A DNA stretch of 64,000 bases, from the NCBI RefSeq assembly GCF_000769405.2, contig NZ_CP053439.1, positions 1,178,001 to 1,242,000 of the forward strand. Reading direction: 5' to 3'. This document shows positions 46,175 to 55,946 of this stretch, piece by piece. Every line of letters starts with the position of its first letter. The stretch's first letter is position 1. Made by a program: the position numbers and the translations under genes. The notes beneath the pieces are model-generated. The model did not search any database, was not told where the DNA came from, and saw nothing but the letters and a program-made list of their open reading frames with translations. Origin of the DNA: Rhizobium brockwellii (GTDB lineage Bacteria > Pseudomonadota > Alphaproteobacteria > Rhizobiales > Rhizobiaceae).

Positions 46175-46206
46175 CTGTCACAGTTCCGTCGTCAAACTGA
46201 TATAAT
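46175..46206 (+). promoter_or_regulatory. Candidate Pho box and -10 element before ppk
   Basis: CTGTCAC-agtt-CCGTCGT-caaa at 46175-46196 is a pair of PhoB-like half-sites 11 bp apart, followed by a perfect TATAAT at 46201-46206. No -35 box at the right distance is seen, as expected for an activator-dependent promoter. ppk belongs to the Pho regulon in related rhizobia. Confidence 0.4.
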
Positions 46207-46239
46207 TGCCTTTGCGGTTGATAACGGGGTAAGCGGACC

Positions 46240-48444
46240 ATGGATAGTGCAGTCGCAGAACAGCAGGAACTTACTCCTGAGATCAACGATAACGTCCCCC
46301 CGCTGGAAGAGCTGCTCAAGAGCCCCGAACGCTTCATCAACCGGGAATTCTCCTGGCTGCAGTTCAATCGCCGTGTTCTGGAAGAGACTTTGAATACCGA
46401 GCATCCGCTGCTCGAGCGCGTCCGCTTCCTGTCGATCTCCGCCGCCAACCTCGATGAATTCTTCATGGTGCGTGTCGCTGGCCTCGAGGGTCAGGTGCGT
46501 CAGAACATCGTCATCCGCAGCCCCGACGGCAAGACGCCGGCCGAGCAGCTCGACTCGATCCTGCAGGAGATCGACCATCTGCAGATGGAGCAGCAGGCCT
46601 CGCTCGCCGTGCTGCAGCAATATCTCGCCAAGGAAGACATCTTGATCGTGCGTCCCGGCGCCTTGAGCGATGCCGACCGCCAATGGCTGGCCGCCGAATT
46701 CGAACAGGCGATCTTCCCGGTGCTGACGCCGCTATCGATCGATCCCGCCCATCCGTTCCCGTTCATTCCGAATCTCGGCTTCTCGATCGGTCTGCAGCTG
46801 GTCAGCAAGAACGGCCGCGAGCCGATGACGGCGCTGCTGCGCCTGCCAGTGGCGCTCGACCGCTTCGTTCGTCTGCCGGATGATGGAAACACCATTCGCT
46901 ACATCACGCTGGAAGATGTCGCCAACATCTTCATCCATCGGCTCTACCCGGGTTACGAGGTGCAGGGCTCCGGTACGTTCCGCGTCATCCGCGACAGCGA
47001 TATCGAAGTCGAGGAAGAGGCCGAGGATCTCGTCCGCTTCTTCGAAACAGCGCTGAAGCGGCGCCGTCGCGGCAAGGTCATCCGCATCGAGACCGACTCG
47101 GAAATGCCGGCGTCGCTGCGTCAGTTCGTCGTTCAGGCGCTCAATATCCCTGATAATCGCGTCGCCGTTTTGCCAGGCCTTTTGGCATTGAACACCCTGT
47201 CCGAGATCACCAAGGCGCCGCGCGAGGATCTCAGGTATGCGCCCTACAATGCGCGATTTCCCGAGCGCGTCCGCGAGCATGCCGGCGACTGCTTCGCCGC
47301 CATTCGCGAAAAGGACATGGTCGTCCACCACCCCTACGAATCTTTCGACGTGGTGGTCCAGTTTCTGCTCCAGGCTGCGCGCGATCCTGATGTCCTGGCG
47401 ATAAAGCAGACGCTTTATCGCACCTCCAACGACAGCCCGATCGTCCGCGCGCTAATCGACGCCGCCGAAGCCGGCAAGTCGGTGACGGCGCTGGTCGAGC
47501 TCAAGGCCCGCTTCGACGAAGAGGCGAACATCCGCTGGGCGCGCGATCTCGAGCGTGCCGGCGTGCAGGTCGTCTTCGGCTTCATCGAGCTCAAGACCCA
47601 CGCCAAGATGTCGATGGTCGTTCGGCGCGAGGAAGGCAAGCTGCGAACCTATTGCCACCTCGGAACGGGCAACTACCACCCGATCACCGCGAAGATCTAT
47701 ACCGATCTTTCCTATTTCACCTGCAATCCGGTCATCGCCCACGACATGGCTAATATCTTCAACTTCATCACCGGCTACGGCGAACCGGAGCAGGGCATGC
47801 AGCTTGCGATCTCGCCCTATACGATGCGCCCGCGCATCCTGCGCCACATCGAGGAAGAGATCCAGCACGCCAGGAACGGTGCGCCGGCGGCGATCTGGAT
47901 GAAGATGAACGCGCTTGTCGACCCCGACATCATCGATGCGCTCTATCGCGCCAGCCATGCCGGCGTCGAGATCGATCTCGTCGTGCGCGGCATCTGCTGC
48001 CTGCGCCCGCAGGTGCCCGGCCTTTCGGAAAAGATTCGCGTCAAGTCGATCGTCGGCCGCTTCCTCGAGCACAGCCGCATCTTCTGCTTCGGCAACGGCC
48101 ACGGCCTGCCGTCCGACAAAGCGCTGGTTTACATCGGCTCGGCCGACATGATGCCGAGAAACCTCGATCGCCGCGTCGAAACCATGGTTCCGCTGACGAA
48201 TCCGACCGTTCACGAGCAGGTCTTGTCACAGATTATGCTCGGCAACGTGATTGACAATCAACAAAGCTACGAGATATTGCCCGACGGTACGTCGCGACGC
48301 ATGGAAGTGCGCAGGGGCGAAGAACCGTTCAATGCGCAGCAGTATTTCATGACCAATCCGAGCCTGTCGGGCCGTGGTGAAGCTCTGAAATCCAGTGCGC
48401 CGAAGCTGATCGCCGGCCTGCTCGAAGGCCGCAACAACAAGTAA
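46240..48444 (+). CDS. ppk: Polyphosphate kinase
   Basis: Ppk1 polymerises the gamma-phosphate of ATP into polyphosphate. The 734-residue protein starts its N domain with [19 protein letters not shown] and has the catalytic-core histidines in [15 protein letters not shown] and [11 protein letters not shown]. The C-terminal domain holds [20 protein letters not shown]. It is followed by ppx after 12 bp, so synthesis and degradation enzymes are made together. A Pho box candidate precedes it. Confidence 0.97.
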   Translation: MDSAVAEQQELTPEINDNVPPLEELLKSPERFINREFSWLQFNRRVLEETLNTEHPLLERVRFLSISAANLDEFFMVRVAGLEGQVRQNIVIRSPDGKTPAEQLDSILQEIDHLQMEQQASLAVLQQYLAKEDILIVRPGALSDADRQWLAAEFEQAIFPVLTPLSIDPAHPFPFIPNLGFSIGLQLVSKNGREPMTALLRLPVALDRFVRLPDDGNTIRYITLEDVANIFIHRLYPGYEVQGSGTFRVIRDSDIEVEEEAEDLVRFFETALKRRRRGKVIRIETDSEMPASLRQFVVQALNIPDNRVAVLPGLLALNTLSEITKAPREDLRYAPYNARFPERVREHAGDCFAAIREKDMVVHHPYESFDVVVQFLLQAARDPDVLAIKQTLYRTSNDSPIVRALIDAAEAGKSVTALVELKARFDEEANIRWARDLERAGVQVVFGFIELKTHAKMSMVVRREEGKLRTYCHLGTGNYHPITAKIYTDLSYFTCNPVIAHDMANIFNFITGYGEPEQGMQLAISPYTMRPRILRHIEEEIQHARNGAPAAIWMKMNALVDPDIIDALYRASHAGVEIDLVVRGICCLRPQVPGLSEKIRVKSIVGRFLEHSRIFCFGNGHGLPSDKALVYIGSADMMPRNLDRRVETMVPLTNPTVHEQVLSQIMLGNVIDNQQSYEILPDGTSRRMEVRRGEEPFNAQQYFMTNPSLSGRGEALKSSAPKLIAGLLEGRNNK

Positions 48445-48456
48445 TACTGGACCTAA

Positions 48457-49977
48457 ATGGTTGAATCTGAAGCCCAGGGGCGCCTTCCGGGGATCGCCCC
48501 GGTCTCCGTCGTCGATATTGGATCGAATTCGATTCGTCTTGTCGTCTACGAAGGCATGTCCCGTTCGCCAACCGTCCTGTTCAACGAAAAGGTCCTCTGC
48601 GGCCTCGGCAAGGGCGTCGCTCTCACCGGCAAAATGGACGAAGAGAGCGTCAACCGGGCTCTGGCGGCGCTGCACCGTTTCAAGGCTCTGTCCGACCAGG
48701 CGCGCGCTGCCACCATGTATGTGCTGGCGACGGCGGCCGCGCGCGAGGCGAGCAACGGTCCCGATTTCATCCATCAGGCGGAAACCATCCTTAACCGCAA
48801 GGTCCGCGTGCTCTCCGGTGAGGAGGAGGCGAAATTCGCATCGCTCGGCATCATCAGCGGTTTCTACAATCCTGACGGCATTGCCGGCGATCTCGGCGGT
48901 GGCTCGCTGGAGCTGATCGATATCAAGGGTAAGGAGTTCGGCAAGGGCATCACGCTGCCGCTCGGCGGCCTGCGCCTGTCGGAATATGCCGGCGGGTCGC
49001 TCTCCAAGGCCCAGACCTTTGCCCGCAAGCAGTTGAAGACGGCAAAGCTGCTGTCGAAAGGCGAGGGGCGCACCTTCTACGCTGTCGGCGGCACCTGGCG
49101 AAACATCGCTAAGCTGCACATGGAAATCACCCATTATCCGCTGCACATGATGCAGGGTTATGAGGTGTCGTTCGAAGCAATGATGCAGTTCCTCGACCAG
49201 GTGGTGACCGCGCGCGACTCCAGGGAGCCGGCGCTGCAGGCAGTTTCCAAGCACCGCCGTTCGCTGCTGCCTTTCGGCGCCGTCGCCATGAAGGAAGTGC
49301 TGAGTGCGATGAAGCCGTCGCTGATTTCCTTTTCGGCGCAGGGTGTGCGCGAGGGATATCTTTATTCGCTGCTGTCGGAGGCCGAGCGCCGCGCCGATCC
49401 GCTGCTTGCCGCCGCCGGCGAACTGGCGATCCTGCGTGCCCGTTCGCCGGAGCATGCCCGCGAGCTGGCGGAATGGACCGGCCGCATGATGCCCCTCTTC
49501 GGCATCCAGGAAACCGAAGAGGAAAGCCGCTACCGTCAGGCCGCCTGTCTGCTGGCCGATATCAGCTGGCGCGCCCATCCTGACTATCGCGGTCTGCAGG
49601 CGCTGAACGTCATCGCTCACTCTTCCTTCGTCGGCATCAGTCATCCCGGCCGTGCCTTCATCGCGCTTTCCAACTATTACCGTTTCGAAGGCCTGCATGA
49701 CGACGGCGCCACCGGTCAGCTGGCGCAGATCGCCACGCCGCAGCTCATCGAGCGCGCCAAGCTGCTCGGCGGCATGCTGCGCGTCGTCTACCTCTTCTCA
49801 GCCTCGATGCCCGGCATCGTCAAGAACCTGACCTTCCGCAAATCATCGAGCCCGGACCTCGACCTCGAATTCGTCGTGCCTCCCGAGTACCGCGATTTCG
49901 CCGGCGAACGCCTGGACGGTCGCCTGCAGCAGCTGTCGAAGCTGACGAACAAGCGGTTGGCGTTTCGGTTCGAATAG
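48457..49977 (+). CDS. ppx: Exopolyphosphatase
   Basis: Ppx removes terminal phosphates from polyphosphate; members of the Ppx/GppA family may also hydrolyse pppGpp. The 506-residue protein has the ASKHA ATPase-fold motifs VVDIGSNSIRLVVYEG and GDLGGGSLELI, and a C-terminal helical HD-like part (HPDYRGLQALNVIAHSSFVGISH). The catalytic Glu region is SGEEEAKF. Forms an operon with ppk. A long inverted-repeat element follows 30 bp after the stop. Confidence 0.96.
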   Translation: MVESEAQGRLPGIAPVSVVDIGSNSIRLVVYEGMSRSPTVLFNEKVLCGLGKGVALTGKMDEESVNRALAALHRFKALSDQARAATMYVLATAAAREASNGPDFIHQAETILNRKVRVLSGEEEAKFASLGIISGFYNPDGIAGDLGGGSLELIDIKGKEFGKGITLPLGGLRLSEYAGGSLSKAQTFARKQLKTAKLLSKGEGRTFYAVGGTWRNIAKLHMEITHYPLHMMQGYEVSFEAMMQFLDQVVTARDSREPALQAVSKHRRSLLPFGAVAMKEVLSAMKPSLISFSAQGVREGYLYSLLSEAERRADPLLAAAGELAILRARSPEHARELAEWTGRMMPLFGIQETEEESRYRQAACLLADISWRAHPDYRGLQALNVIAHSSFVGISHPGRAFIALSNYYRFEGLHDDGATGQLAQIATPQLIERAKLLGGMLRVVYLFSASMPGIVKNLTFRKSSSPDLDLEFVVPPEYRDFAGERLDGRLQQLSKLTNKRLAFRFE

Positions 49978-50005
49978 GTCTGATTTGCGGCCATTGTGCC
50001 GTACA

Positions 50006-50214
50006 CCTCCCCTCTGCCCTGCCGGGCGGCCCGGGGTCGAGCCACGCGTCTCGACCCGTCCTTCGGACCCCCACAGGTGGGGAGATTGGCTGGGCGCAAT
50101 GGTGTCCCCAATCACTCAGCGGTTCAGCTTGGCTTGACGGTCAAGATGCGCGAAAGCCATGCCACTTGTCATCTCCCCACCTGTGGGGGAGATGCCCGGC
50201 AGGGCAGAGGGGGG
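50006..50214. repeat. Long inverted-repeat element with nested palindromic insert
   Basis: Right arm 50171-50214 (ATCTCCCCACCTGTGGGGGA, GATGCCCGGCAGGGCAGAGG, GGGG) pairs with a left arm split in two: 50006-50027 and 50068-50086. Between the left pieces is a 40-bp insert (50028-50067) that holds its own palindrome, GGGTCGAG / CTCGACCC. The arms are related to the element at 31566. This and short flanks fill the ppx to esterase gap; no gene is present. Confidence 0.8.
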
Positions 50215-50286
50215 CACACACGGCACAGCGTCAACGAAAAAGGCGGCGCCTGCGCACCGCTCTCTCTATCTCACATCACGCTCGAA

Positions 50287-51645
50287 TTACTTCGCGTTCA
50301 AAAACTCGCCAACCTCAAGCAGGCTGAACTCGTTATTGTCGGCCTTGTCGACGGCGCGGCCGGCCGAGAAGGGCAGGTTGTTGTCGTTGCCGATGATGAT
50401 GTGCGTGGCGTCGACGCGGTCGACGTTTTCGATCGTCACGAACGGCATGTCGTAGACGCCGTCCTTGCTGCCGGCCTTCTTCTTGTTGTCGGGGTCCTGG
50501 ATGTTCAGGAGGTCGATATAGCCGATCTTGCGGACGGCCTTGCCGACATTGGCGTCGTTGAACTCGATCTTGTACACGCGCTTCAGCGCGGCCGGGGCCT
50601 CGAAGCAATCCGGCTTCGGCTGCTTCGGATCGGCGCAGGCCTTGTCCGTGGTGCCGGCGCCGTTATCGCGCTCGATGACGAGAGCGGTCGTGTCGTCGAG
50701 CATGTTGAAGTCGCCGATCGACACACCCTTGTCCTCGAACGGATAGAGCCAGCTGCGGCCGGTCCACTTCTTGGAAGTGACATCGAATTCGATGACCCGG
50801 ATGGCGGTGTGACCGTCGACCGTTTCCACCGTGCCGTCATCCTTGTAGATGGCGCCTTCGAGCAGGCCGTAGAGCTTGGTGCCGTCCTTCGACATGGCGA
50901 GGCCTTCGAAGCCGCCGGAGCGCTTCAGATTGAAGACCGGCATCTTGGCGGCCGGGTTGGCCGGAACCGAGAGAAGCGGATTGTCGGGCGAAAGCACCGG
51001 CTTGCCGTCGAGCGTTGTCGGGATGACGTCGATGAGTCGGCCTGACGTGTCGAATTTCAGGATGTAGGGGCCGAATTCGTCGCCGAGCCAGAAGCCGTCG
51101 GCAACCGGCTGGATCGATTCGATGTCGAAGTCGGCACCGGTGAGATAACGCGTGTCGGTGCCTTCGAGCACGATCGGGAACGGGGCGATCTTGTTGGGAT
51201 CGGAGAGGAAGAGGTTCTTGACGACTTCAGCCTTGTTGCCGGCCCAGTCGAACTTCATCTGATGCAGGAAGAGCATGGAGTCCGACGAGTTGGACTTCGA
51301 TCCAAAGCCGTTGTCTGAGAGCGTCCAGAAGGTTCCGTCGGTCATCGTCTTGACGCCGGAGAAACCCTGGATCGGCTGGCCGTCGAAGGGAAGCTTCAGA
51401 TCGGTGATGCGGGCGCCGTCCTTACCGGGAACGGTGCCGAGCGCTTCGGTGCGCTTGCGGTCCGGTGTCGTAAACTTGCCGGCGTGCTTGAGGAAATCAG
51501 GGGCATCGGCGGGAGCCGGAACCATGGTGTTGGCTGGCAGGATCGCCTGGCCGGCGAGCTTGGCCGGGAACTGCTGCTGGTCGGCCGAAGCGGAGCCGGC
51601 GACCAGGATGAAAAGCGATACGGAAGCAAAAAGGACGTTCTTCAT
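50287..51645 (-). CDS. Exported esterase-like/phytase-like family protein
   Basis: A 452-residue protein with a signal peptide (VLFASVSLFILVAGSASA). The mature part is a predicted beta-propeller of the esterase-like/phytase-like domain family (GFSGVKTMTDGTFWTLSDNGFGSK, GFWLGDEFGPYILKFD, GGFEGLAMSKDGTKLYGLLEG). These proteins are periplasmic or secreted, and their activity is mostly inferred. Neighbouring ppk-ppx suggests phosphate metabolism but it is on the opposite strand and separately transcribed. Confidence 0.85.
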   Translation of the reverse strand: MKNVLFASVSLFILVAGSASADQQQFPAKLAGQAILPANTMVPAPADAPDFLKHAGKFTTPDRKRTEALGTVPGKDGARITDLKLPFDGQPIQGFSGVKTMTDGTFWTLSDNGFGSKSNSSDSMLFLHQMKFDWAGNKAEVVKNLFLSDPNKIAPFPIVLEGTDTRYLTGADFDIESIQPVADGFWLGDEFGPYILKFDTSGRLIDVIPTTLDGKPVLSPDNPLLSVPANPAAKMPVFNLKRSGGFEGLAMSKDGTKLYGLLEGAIYKDDGTVETVDGHTAIRVIEFDVTSKKWTGRSWLYPFEDKGVSIGDFNMLDDTTALVIERDNGAGTTDKACADPKQPKPDCFEAPAALKRVYKIEFNDANVGKAVRKIGYIDLLNIQDPDNKKKAGSKDGVYDMPFVTIENVDRVDATHIIIGNDNNLPFSAGRAVDKADNNEFSLLEVGEFLNAK

Positions 51646-51750
51646 AATATCCCCGTGGAACGGATTGCAAAGGCCTTCCGCTTAGCAGGGCTTCCGTGTC
51701 AGCGAATTGACGGTTGGGTGAAGCTTTGGTGACGTGAGGTCAGACCGTAC

Positions 51751-52812
51751 TCAGCCGTGCAGAATGACCGCCGGCGTGTTCAACACGGTGACCGCGCGCG
51801 AGGAAAGCGCCATGACGCCGAGCGCCTGGCCGCGTCCCTTCACGGCGTGGGTGCCGAGATCCTCGCAGGATATGTCGTCGGGAAAGTTCATGCGCCGGGC
51901 AAGCTCGGTGGAGATCAAAACCGATCGGTTCAGACTGCGGCAGAGCGCCTCCAGCCGGGCGGTGGTATTCACCGTATCGCCGAAATAGCTGATCTTATGA
52001 TGATCGACACCGATTTCGGCGGTGATGATCTCGCCGCCGTGAAGGGCGACGCGGAGCTTCGGCACCTGCCCGTAATTTTTCCGCCAGCCGGCGGCATTGG
52101 CTTCGATATCAGCAAGGATATCGAAGATGCAGCGCACGCAGCGCGCATTCTTGACGCCGCGGGCAAGTGGCCAGGTGATGATCGCTGCATCGCCGACATA
52201 GTCGTTGATCATACCCTTGTGGCGTCTGACGGGCTCGGCGAAGGTCGCAAACAGCGAGCTCAGCAGCTGTTGCGCTCTGAGGTCGCCGTGCTTTTCGGCA
52301 AAAGCCGTCGAATCGACGAGGTCGATGAACAGGAAGACGCGTTCTTCCCTAACCGGATTGCGGTACCGGCTGATGAGCATGCTGAGGAAAACTTCACGAC
52401 CAAGCAGTTCTCGCACGCGCAAGACGAAGATCAGCATCGTGCAGACCGCTAGCGCATAGAGGAAGACCTCGAACGGCATGATGACGAGGTCGAGGAGCGA
52501 CGCCGGCTTCAGCATGCCGAGCGACCAGAGCAGCAGGCCGGCGCAGGCAAAGCCGATGCTCATCAGGATTTCGTAAATCAGCAGCTCGGTGATGATGAAG
52601 GCGAAAGTCGGCAGCTTCTGGATGCGCCTGTAGAGTGCTCGAAACAGCACCTTGCGCTCGAAGGCGAGAATCGGCATGCCGATGAAGAGTGCGAAGATCG
52701 CCCCGATAACCGGCGTCTGATTGGAGTAGAACATCAGATCATAGATGACGCCGCTGGCTGCAAGGACGATCGTGATCAGGATCCAATTCTGTGTCGGAGA
52801 TATTTCCCGCAT
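51751..52812 (-). CDS. Membrane class III adenylate/guanylate cyclase
   Basis: A 353-residue protein: about four or five N-terminal membrane helices (residues about 10-130), then a class III cyclase domain. Metal-binding Asp164 (LFIDLVDST) and Asp208 (YVGDAA) and transition-state Asn282/Arg286 (VNTTARLE) are present. The two purine-selecting positions are unusual: Asp204 where Lys is typical and Ser275 where Asp is typical. It may make cAMP with altered specificity, cGMP, or be impaired. ATG 52812 is preferred over a TTG 20 codons upstream. Rhizobia have many such cyclases. Confidence 0.87.
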   Translation of the reverse strand: MREISPTQNWILITIVLAASGVIYDLMFYSNQTPVIGAIFALFIGMPILAFERKVLFRALYRRIQKLPTFAFIITELLIYEILMSIGFACAGLLLWSLGMLKPASLLDLVIMPFEVFLYALAVCTMLIFVLRVRELLGREVFLSMLISRYRNPVREERVFLFIDLVDSTAFAEKHGDLRAQQLLSSLFATFAEPVRRHKGMINDYVGDAAIITWPLARGVKNARCVRCIFDILADIEANAAGWRKNYGQVPKLRVALHGGEIITAEIGVDHHKISYFGDTVNTTARLEALCRSLNRSVLISTELARRMNFPDDISCEDLGTHAVKGRGQALGVMALSSRAVTVLNTPAVILHG

Positions 52813-52886
52813 GCCGCCTCTGCGCCGTGATGTTTCTTCCCGCCATTGTTTCAGGCCGGAAAAAACCGTCAAGCGAATTCGAAATT

Positions 52887-52987
52887 ACAGCGCCGCGCGT
52901 CTTTTCGAGAGCCACAAAGGACGCTGTAGCACTTTGAATGGCTGCATGATCTATCCTTAAATCGTGTCGATTTAAGGCGTGATGCAG
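52887..52987. repeat. Two-palindrome intergenic repeat, full copy
   Basis: First palindrome ACAGCGCCGCGCGTC...GGACGCTGT (52887-52927). Second palindrome CTGCATGATCTATCCTTAAA...TTTAAGG...ATGCAG (52942-52987). 101 bp in the gap between the cyclase start and the rnd stop, ending 6 bp from the rnd stop codon. Closest to the copy at 63535. Confidence 0.85.
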
Positions 52988-52992
52988 TCGCC

Positions 52993-54138
52993 TCAGAGGC
53001 TGACGGTTTCGACCTTCCGGTCGACGAAGCGCAGAGCGATCGCGCCCTGGATCAGTTGCAGTGCCGGCTCGCCGAAAAGATCGCGCCGCCAGCCGTGCAG
53101 GGCAGCGACTTCGGCCTTCTCGCCCTCGGCGGCGATCCTGTCGAGATCCTCGCTGTTGGCGATCACCTTCGGCGCCACGCCGTGTTTTTCCGAAATCAGT
53201 TTCAGCAGCACCTTCAACAATTCGACGGCAGCAGCGGCCCCCTCGGGCGCTTGCGCCTGGCGTGGCACATGCGGCATATCGGCCTTCGGAAGAGCAAGAG
53301 CGGTGTTGACGGCCTCGATGACTGCTGCGCCGGAAGTCGAGCGCTCCCAACCCTTCGGAATGGTGCGCAGACGGCCGAGCGCCTCGGTATCCTTGGGCTG
53401 CTGCTGGGCGATCTCGTAGATCGCATCATCCTTCAGCACCCTCGACCGCGGCACGTTGCGGGCCCGCGCCTCGCGTTCGCGCCAGGCGGCGACATATTTC
53501 AGGATCGCCAGCTCCTGCGGCTTGCGCAGGCGCATCTTCAGCCGCTGCCAGGCATCGTCGGGATGCATGTCGTAGGTTTCGCGCGACTCGAGAATGTCCA
53601 TTTCCTCGGAGAGCCAAGAGGTGCGGCCTTCGCGATCGAGTTCCGCCTTCAGCGACAGGTAGACGTCGCGCAGGTGGGTGACGTCGGCCAGGGCATAATC
53701 CAGCTGTTTGTCCGAGAGCGGCCGGCGGCTCCAGTCGGTGAAGCGCGACGACTTGTCGATGTGGACGTTCTTGATGCGGCTGACCAACTGGTCATAGGAT
53801 ACGCTGTCGCCGAAGCCGCAGACCATCGCGGCGACCTGCGTGTCGAAGATCGGATGCGGAATGAGATTGCCGCGATTGAAGATGATTTCGATGTCCTGGC
53901 GCGCCGCATGAAAGACCTTCAGCACCTTCGTATCGGCCATCAGCTCGAAGAAGGGGGCGAGATCGATGCCCTTGGCCAGCGGATCGACGAGAACTTCCGT
54001 CGTCGGGCTTGCCATCTGGATCAGGCAGAGCTCCGGCCAGAAGGTCGTTTCGCGCAGAAATTCGGTGTCGATGGTGATGAAGTCGGACTTGGCCAGCTCT
54101 TTGCAGGCGGCCGCCAAATCGGCGGTGGTTTCGATCAT
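52993..54138 (-). CDS. rnd: Ribonuclease D
   Basis: RNase D trims the 3' ends of tRNA and other stable RNA precursors. 381 residues: a DEDDy exonuclease domain (ITIDTEFLRE with Asp-Glu, FHAARQDIEII, then YALADVTHL with the Tyr-Asp) and an HRDC domain (LAILKYVAAWREREARARNVPR). The gene lies between ppk-ppx and aspS, a neighbourhood also seen in other alphaproteobacteria. The ribosome site is weak. Confidence 0.95.
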   Translation of the reverse strand: MIETTADLAAACKELAKSDFITIDTEFLRETTFWPELCLIQMASPTTEVLVDPLAKGIDLAPFFELMADTKVLKVFHAARQDIEIIFNRGNLIPHPIFDTQVAAMVCGFGDSVSYDQLVSRIKNVHIDKSSRFTDWSRRPLSDKQLDYALADVTHLRDVYLSLKAELDREGRTSWLSEEMDILESRETYDMHPDDAWQRLKMRLRKPQELAILKYVAAWREREARARNVPRSRVLKDDAIYEIAQQQPKDTEALGRLRTIPKGWERSTSGAAVIEAVNTALALPKADMPHVPRQAQAPEGAAAAVELLKVLLKLISEKHGVAPKVIANSEDLDRIAAEGEKAEVAALHGWRRDLFGEPALQLIQGAIALRFVDRKVETVSL

Positions 54139-54302
54139 ATCATTTCATTCGCAAGGAAAAGGTCGGTTAAACCTTCCTTCTCCTTTCGGTTCGATATGTC
54201 AATACAACAGCATACGCTTCGAGCATTGCTGGCTAAGAATCACGTCCAAACTGAGGCAAGGCGCGATGCACGGCCGCAATCGCGGTGAAAGTGCAGGCTA
54301 TC

Positions 54303-55694
54303 TCAGCTTACCCTGAGATAGCTCGTCATACCCGTCTTCTGGTGCTCGATGATATGGCAATGCAGCAGCCAGTCACCGGGATTGTCGGCGACGAACGCAA
54401 GCTGCACCTTCTCGTCCGGCTGGATGAGATAGGTATCGGACACCAGCGGCATCACCTCCCGCGTCGAGGAGGAGATCACCGTGAAGCTCATCCCATGCAG
54501 ATGGATCGGATGGGCATGCGGCGTGGTATTTTCCAGATTGAAGACATAGCTCTTGCCGAGCTTCAATTCCGCAAGCGGCGCCGTCGGATCGGGCGTATCG
54601 CCCGGCCATGGCACCTTGTTGATCGCCCAGAAACTGTAGCCCAGCGTGCCGCAGATGCTTTCGACGGCGGCATTCTCGGCAGTGGCGCTCAGCACCAGCG
54701 GGATCTGCTCGGCAGCGGCTAGATCGGCCTTCGGGACGGGGTTGTCGACAAGCGGCCCGAGATCGCCGATATCGCGCTTCAACGATGATCCGACCGCGCG
54801 CAGGCTGGCGATCGTCTTCGGCGCCGTGCCGCGGATATCCTCGAGCGTCGCGACCGAACCTTCAGCATCCGCCATGCGCACGGCAAGATCGAGCCGTTGG
54901 CCCGGTCCGATCTGCAGCAGTTCGAGGGGAAACCGCGTCGGAACCGGATTGCCGTCGATCGCGATGACGGTGGCATCGGCGCCTTCCATCTTCAGTGAGA
55001 AGATCCGCGTCACGTCGGTGACGGCAATGCGCAGCCGCACCAGCCCGCCGGCCGGCGCGTCATATCGTGGTTCCTGATGCCAGTTGGCGGTGCGCACCGT
55101 GCCGTAGGTGCCGGTCTTGGCAGCATCCCGCGGCCGGAAGGCGGCGATGAACTGCCCGTCGCCGCCGAGCCGCCAGTCGCGCAGGTTCAGCACCACCTCG
55201 GCATCGAATTCCGGATCGGCCGGGTCCTCGACGACGATGACGCCGGTCATGCCGTGGCCCATCTGCGTCAGCGTGTTGCAATGCGGATGATACCAGAAGG
55301 TGCCGGCATCGGGCGGCGTGAAGGCATAGTCGAAGCTGTCGCCGGTGTAGACATAAGGCTGCGTCATGAACGGCACACCGTCCATGCGGTTGTCGATGCG
55401 AAGCCCGTGCCAGTGGATCGTCGTCGGCTCGTCGAGCCCGTTTTTCAGCCGCGCCGCATAGGGCCGCCCCTTCCTCATCCGCAGGACCGGCGGCATGCCG
55501 TCATGGCTCCAGCTCATGATATCCCTGGTCGGTCCCGCCTCGGTCAGCATGGCTTCGGTCTTCACCGCCGTCAGCAGCGTCGGCTCGGGAGCTGCCTCGG
55601 CAAGCCCGAATTTACCGGCAACGCCGATGCCGACACCATAGGCGCCCGCAACAGCGGATGCCTTCAAGAGGTTGCGGCGGCTAAGGAGAGGCAT
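54303..55694 (-). CDS. Tat-exported multicopper oxidase
   Basis: A 463-residue periplasmic oxidase with a twin-arginine signal (LLSRRNLLKASAVAGAYG). The four copper-ligand motifs are complete: TIHWHGLRI, FWYHPHC, HAHPIHLHG and HCHIIEHQKTGM, the last supplying the type 1 Cys, His and axial Met. Three cupredoxin domains. No Met-rich loop like that of CueO is visible, so a role in copper defence is possible but not shown; laccase or other metal oxidation are alternatives. A GGAG ribosome site is 8 nt upstream. No copper-transport genes adjoin it. Confidence 0.92.
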   Translation of the reverse strand: MPLLSRRNLLKASAVAGAYGVGIGVAGKFGLAEAAPEPTLLTAVKTEAMLTEAGPTRDIMSWSHDGMPPVLRMRKGRPYAARLKNGLDEPTTIHWHGLRIDNRMDGVPFMTQPYVYTGDSFDYAFTPPDAGTFWYHPHCNTLTQMGHGMTGVIVVEDPADPEFDAEVVLNLRDWRLGGDGQFIAAFRPRDAAKTGTYGTVRTANWHQEPRYDAPAGGLVRLRIAVTDVTRIFSLKMEGADATVIAIDGNPVPTRFPLELLQIGPGQRLDLAVRMADAEGSVATLEDIRGTAPKTIASLRAVGSSLKRDIGDLGPLVDNPVPKADLAAAEQIPLVLSATAENAAVESICGTLGYSFWAINKVPWPGDTPDPTAPLAELKLGKSYVFNLENTTPHAHPIHLHGMSFTVISSSTREVMPLVSDTYLIQPDEKVQLAFVADNPGDWLLHCHIIEHQKTGMTSYLRVS

Positions 55695-55946
55695 GCGGCG
55701 GCTCCACGATAAGAATGTCGATCCTTTTAAAGTTGACCAGCATCTTCAGCAATACAGGAAGCGCGGCCAAACTGCCGCAGCATACGGGTCGCAGCCTCGC
55801 CATAACGCGTGCCAAACGCCCGGCCGCGTGCGCCAAGCCTTGACAAATCGGAGCGTCCATGCGCTTTTCCGCCCGATTTTCTTGTCGGCGCTTGAGGGTC
55901 TTGGAACCCTTGCTGCCGTCTTAAGCCACATCCAGGATTTGAGATC

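Noticed and set aside
54139..54302. Small ORF or sRNA between rnd and the multicopper oxidase
   Set aside because: No ribosome site, no terminator hairpin and no conserved-looking motif.
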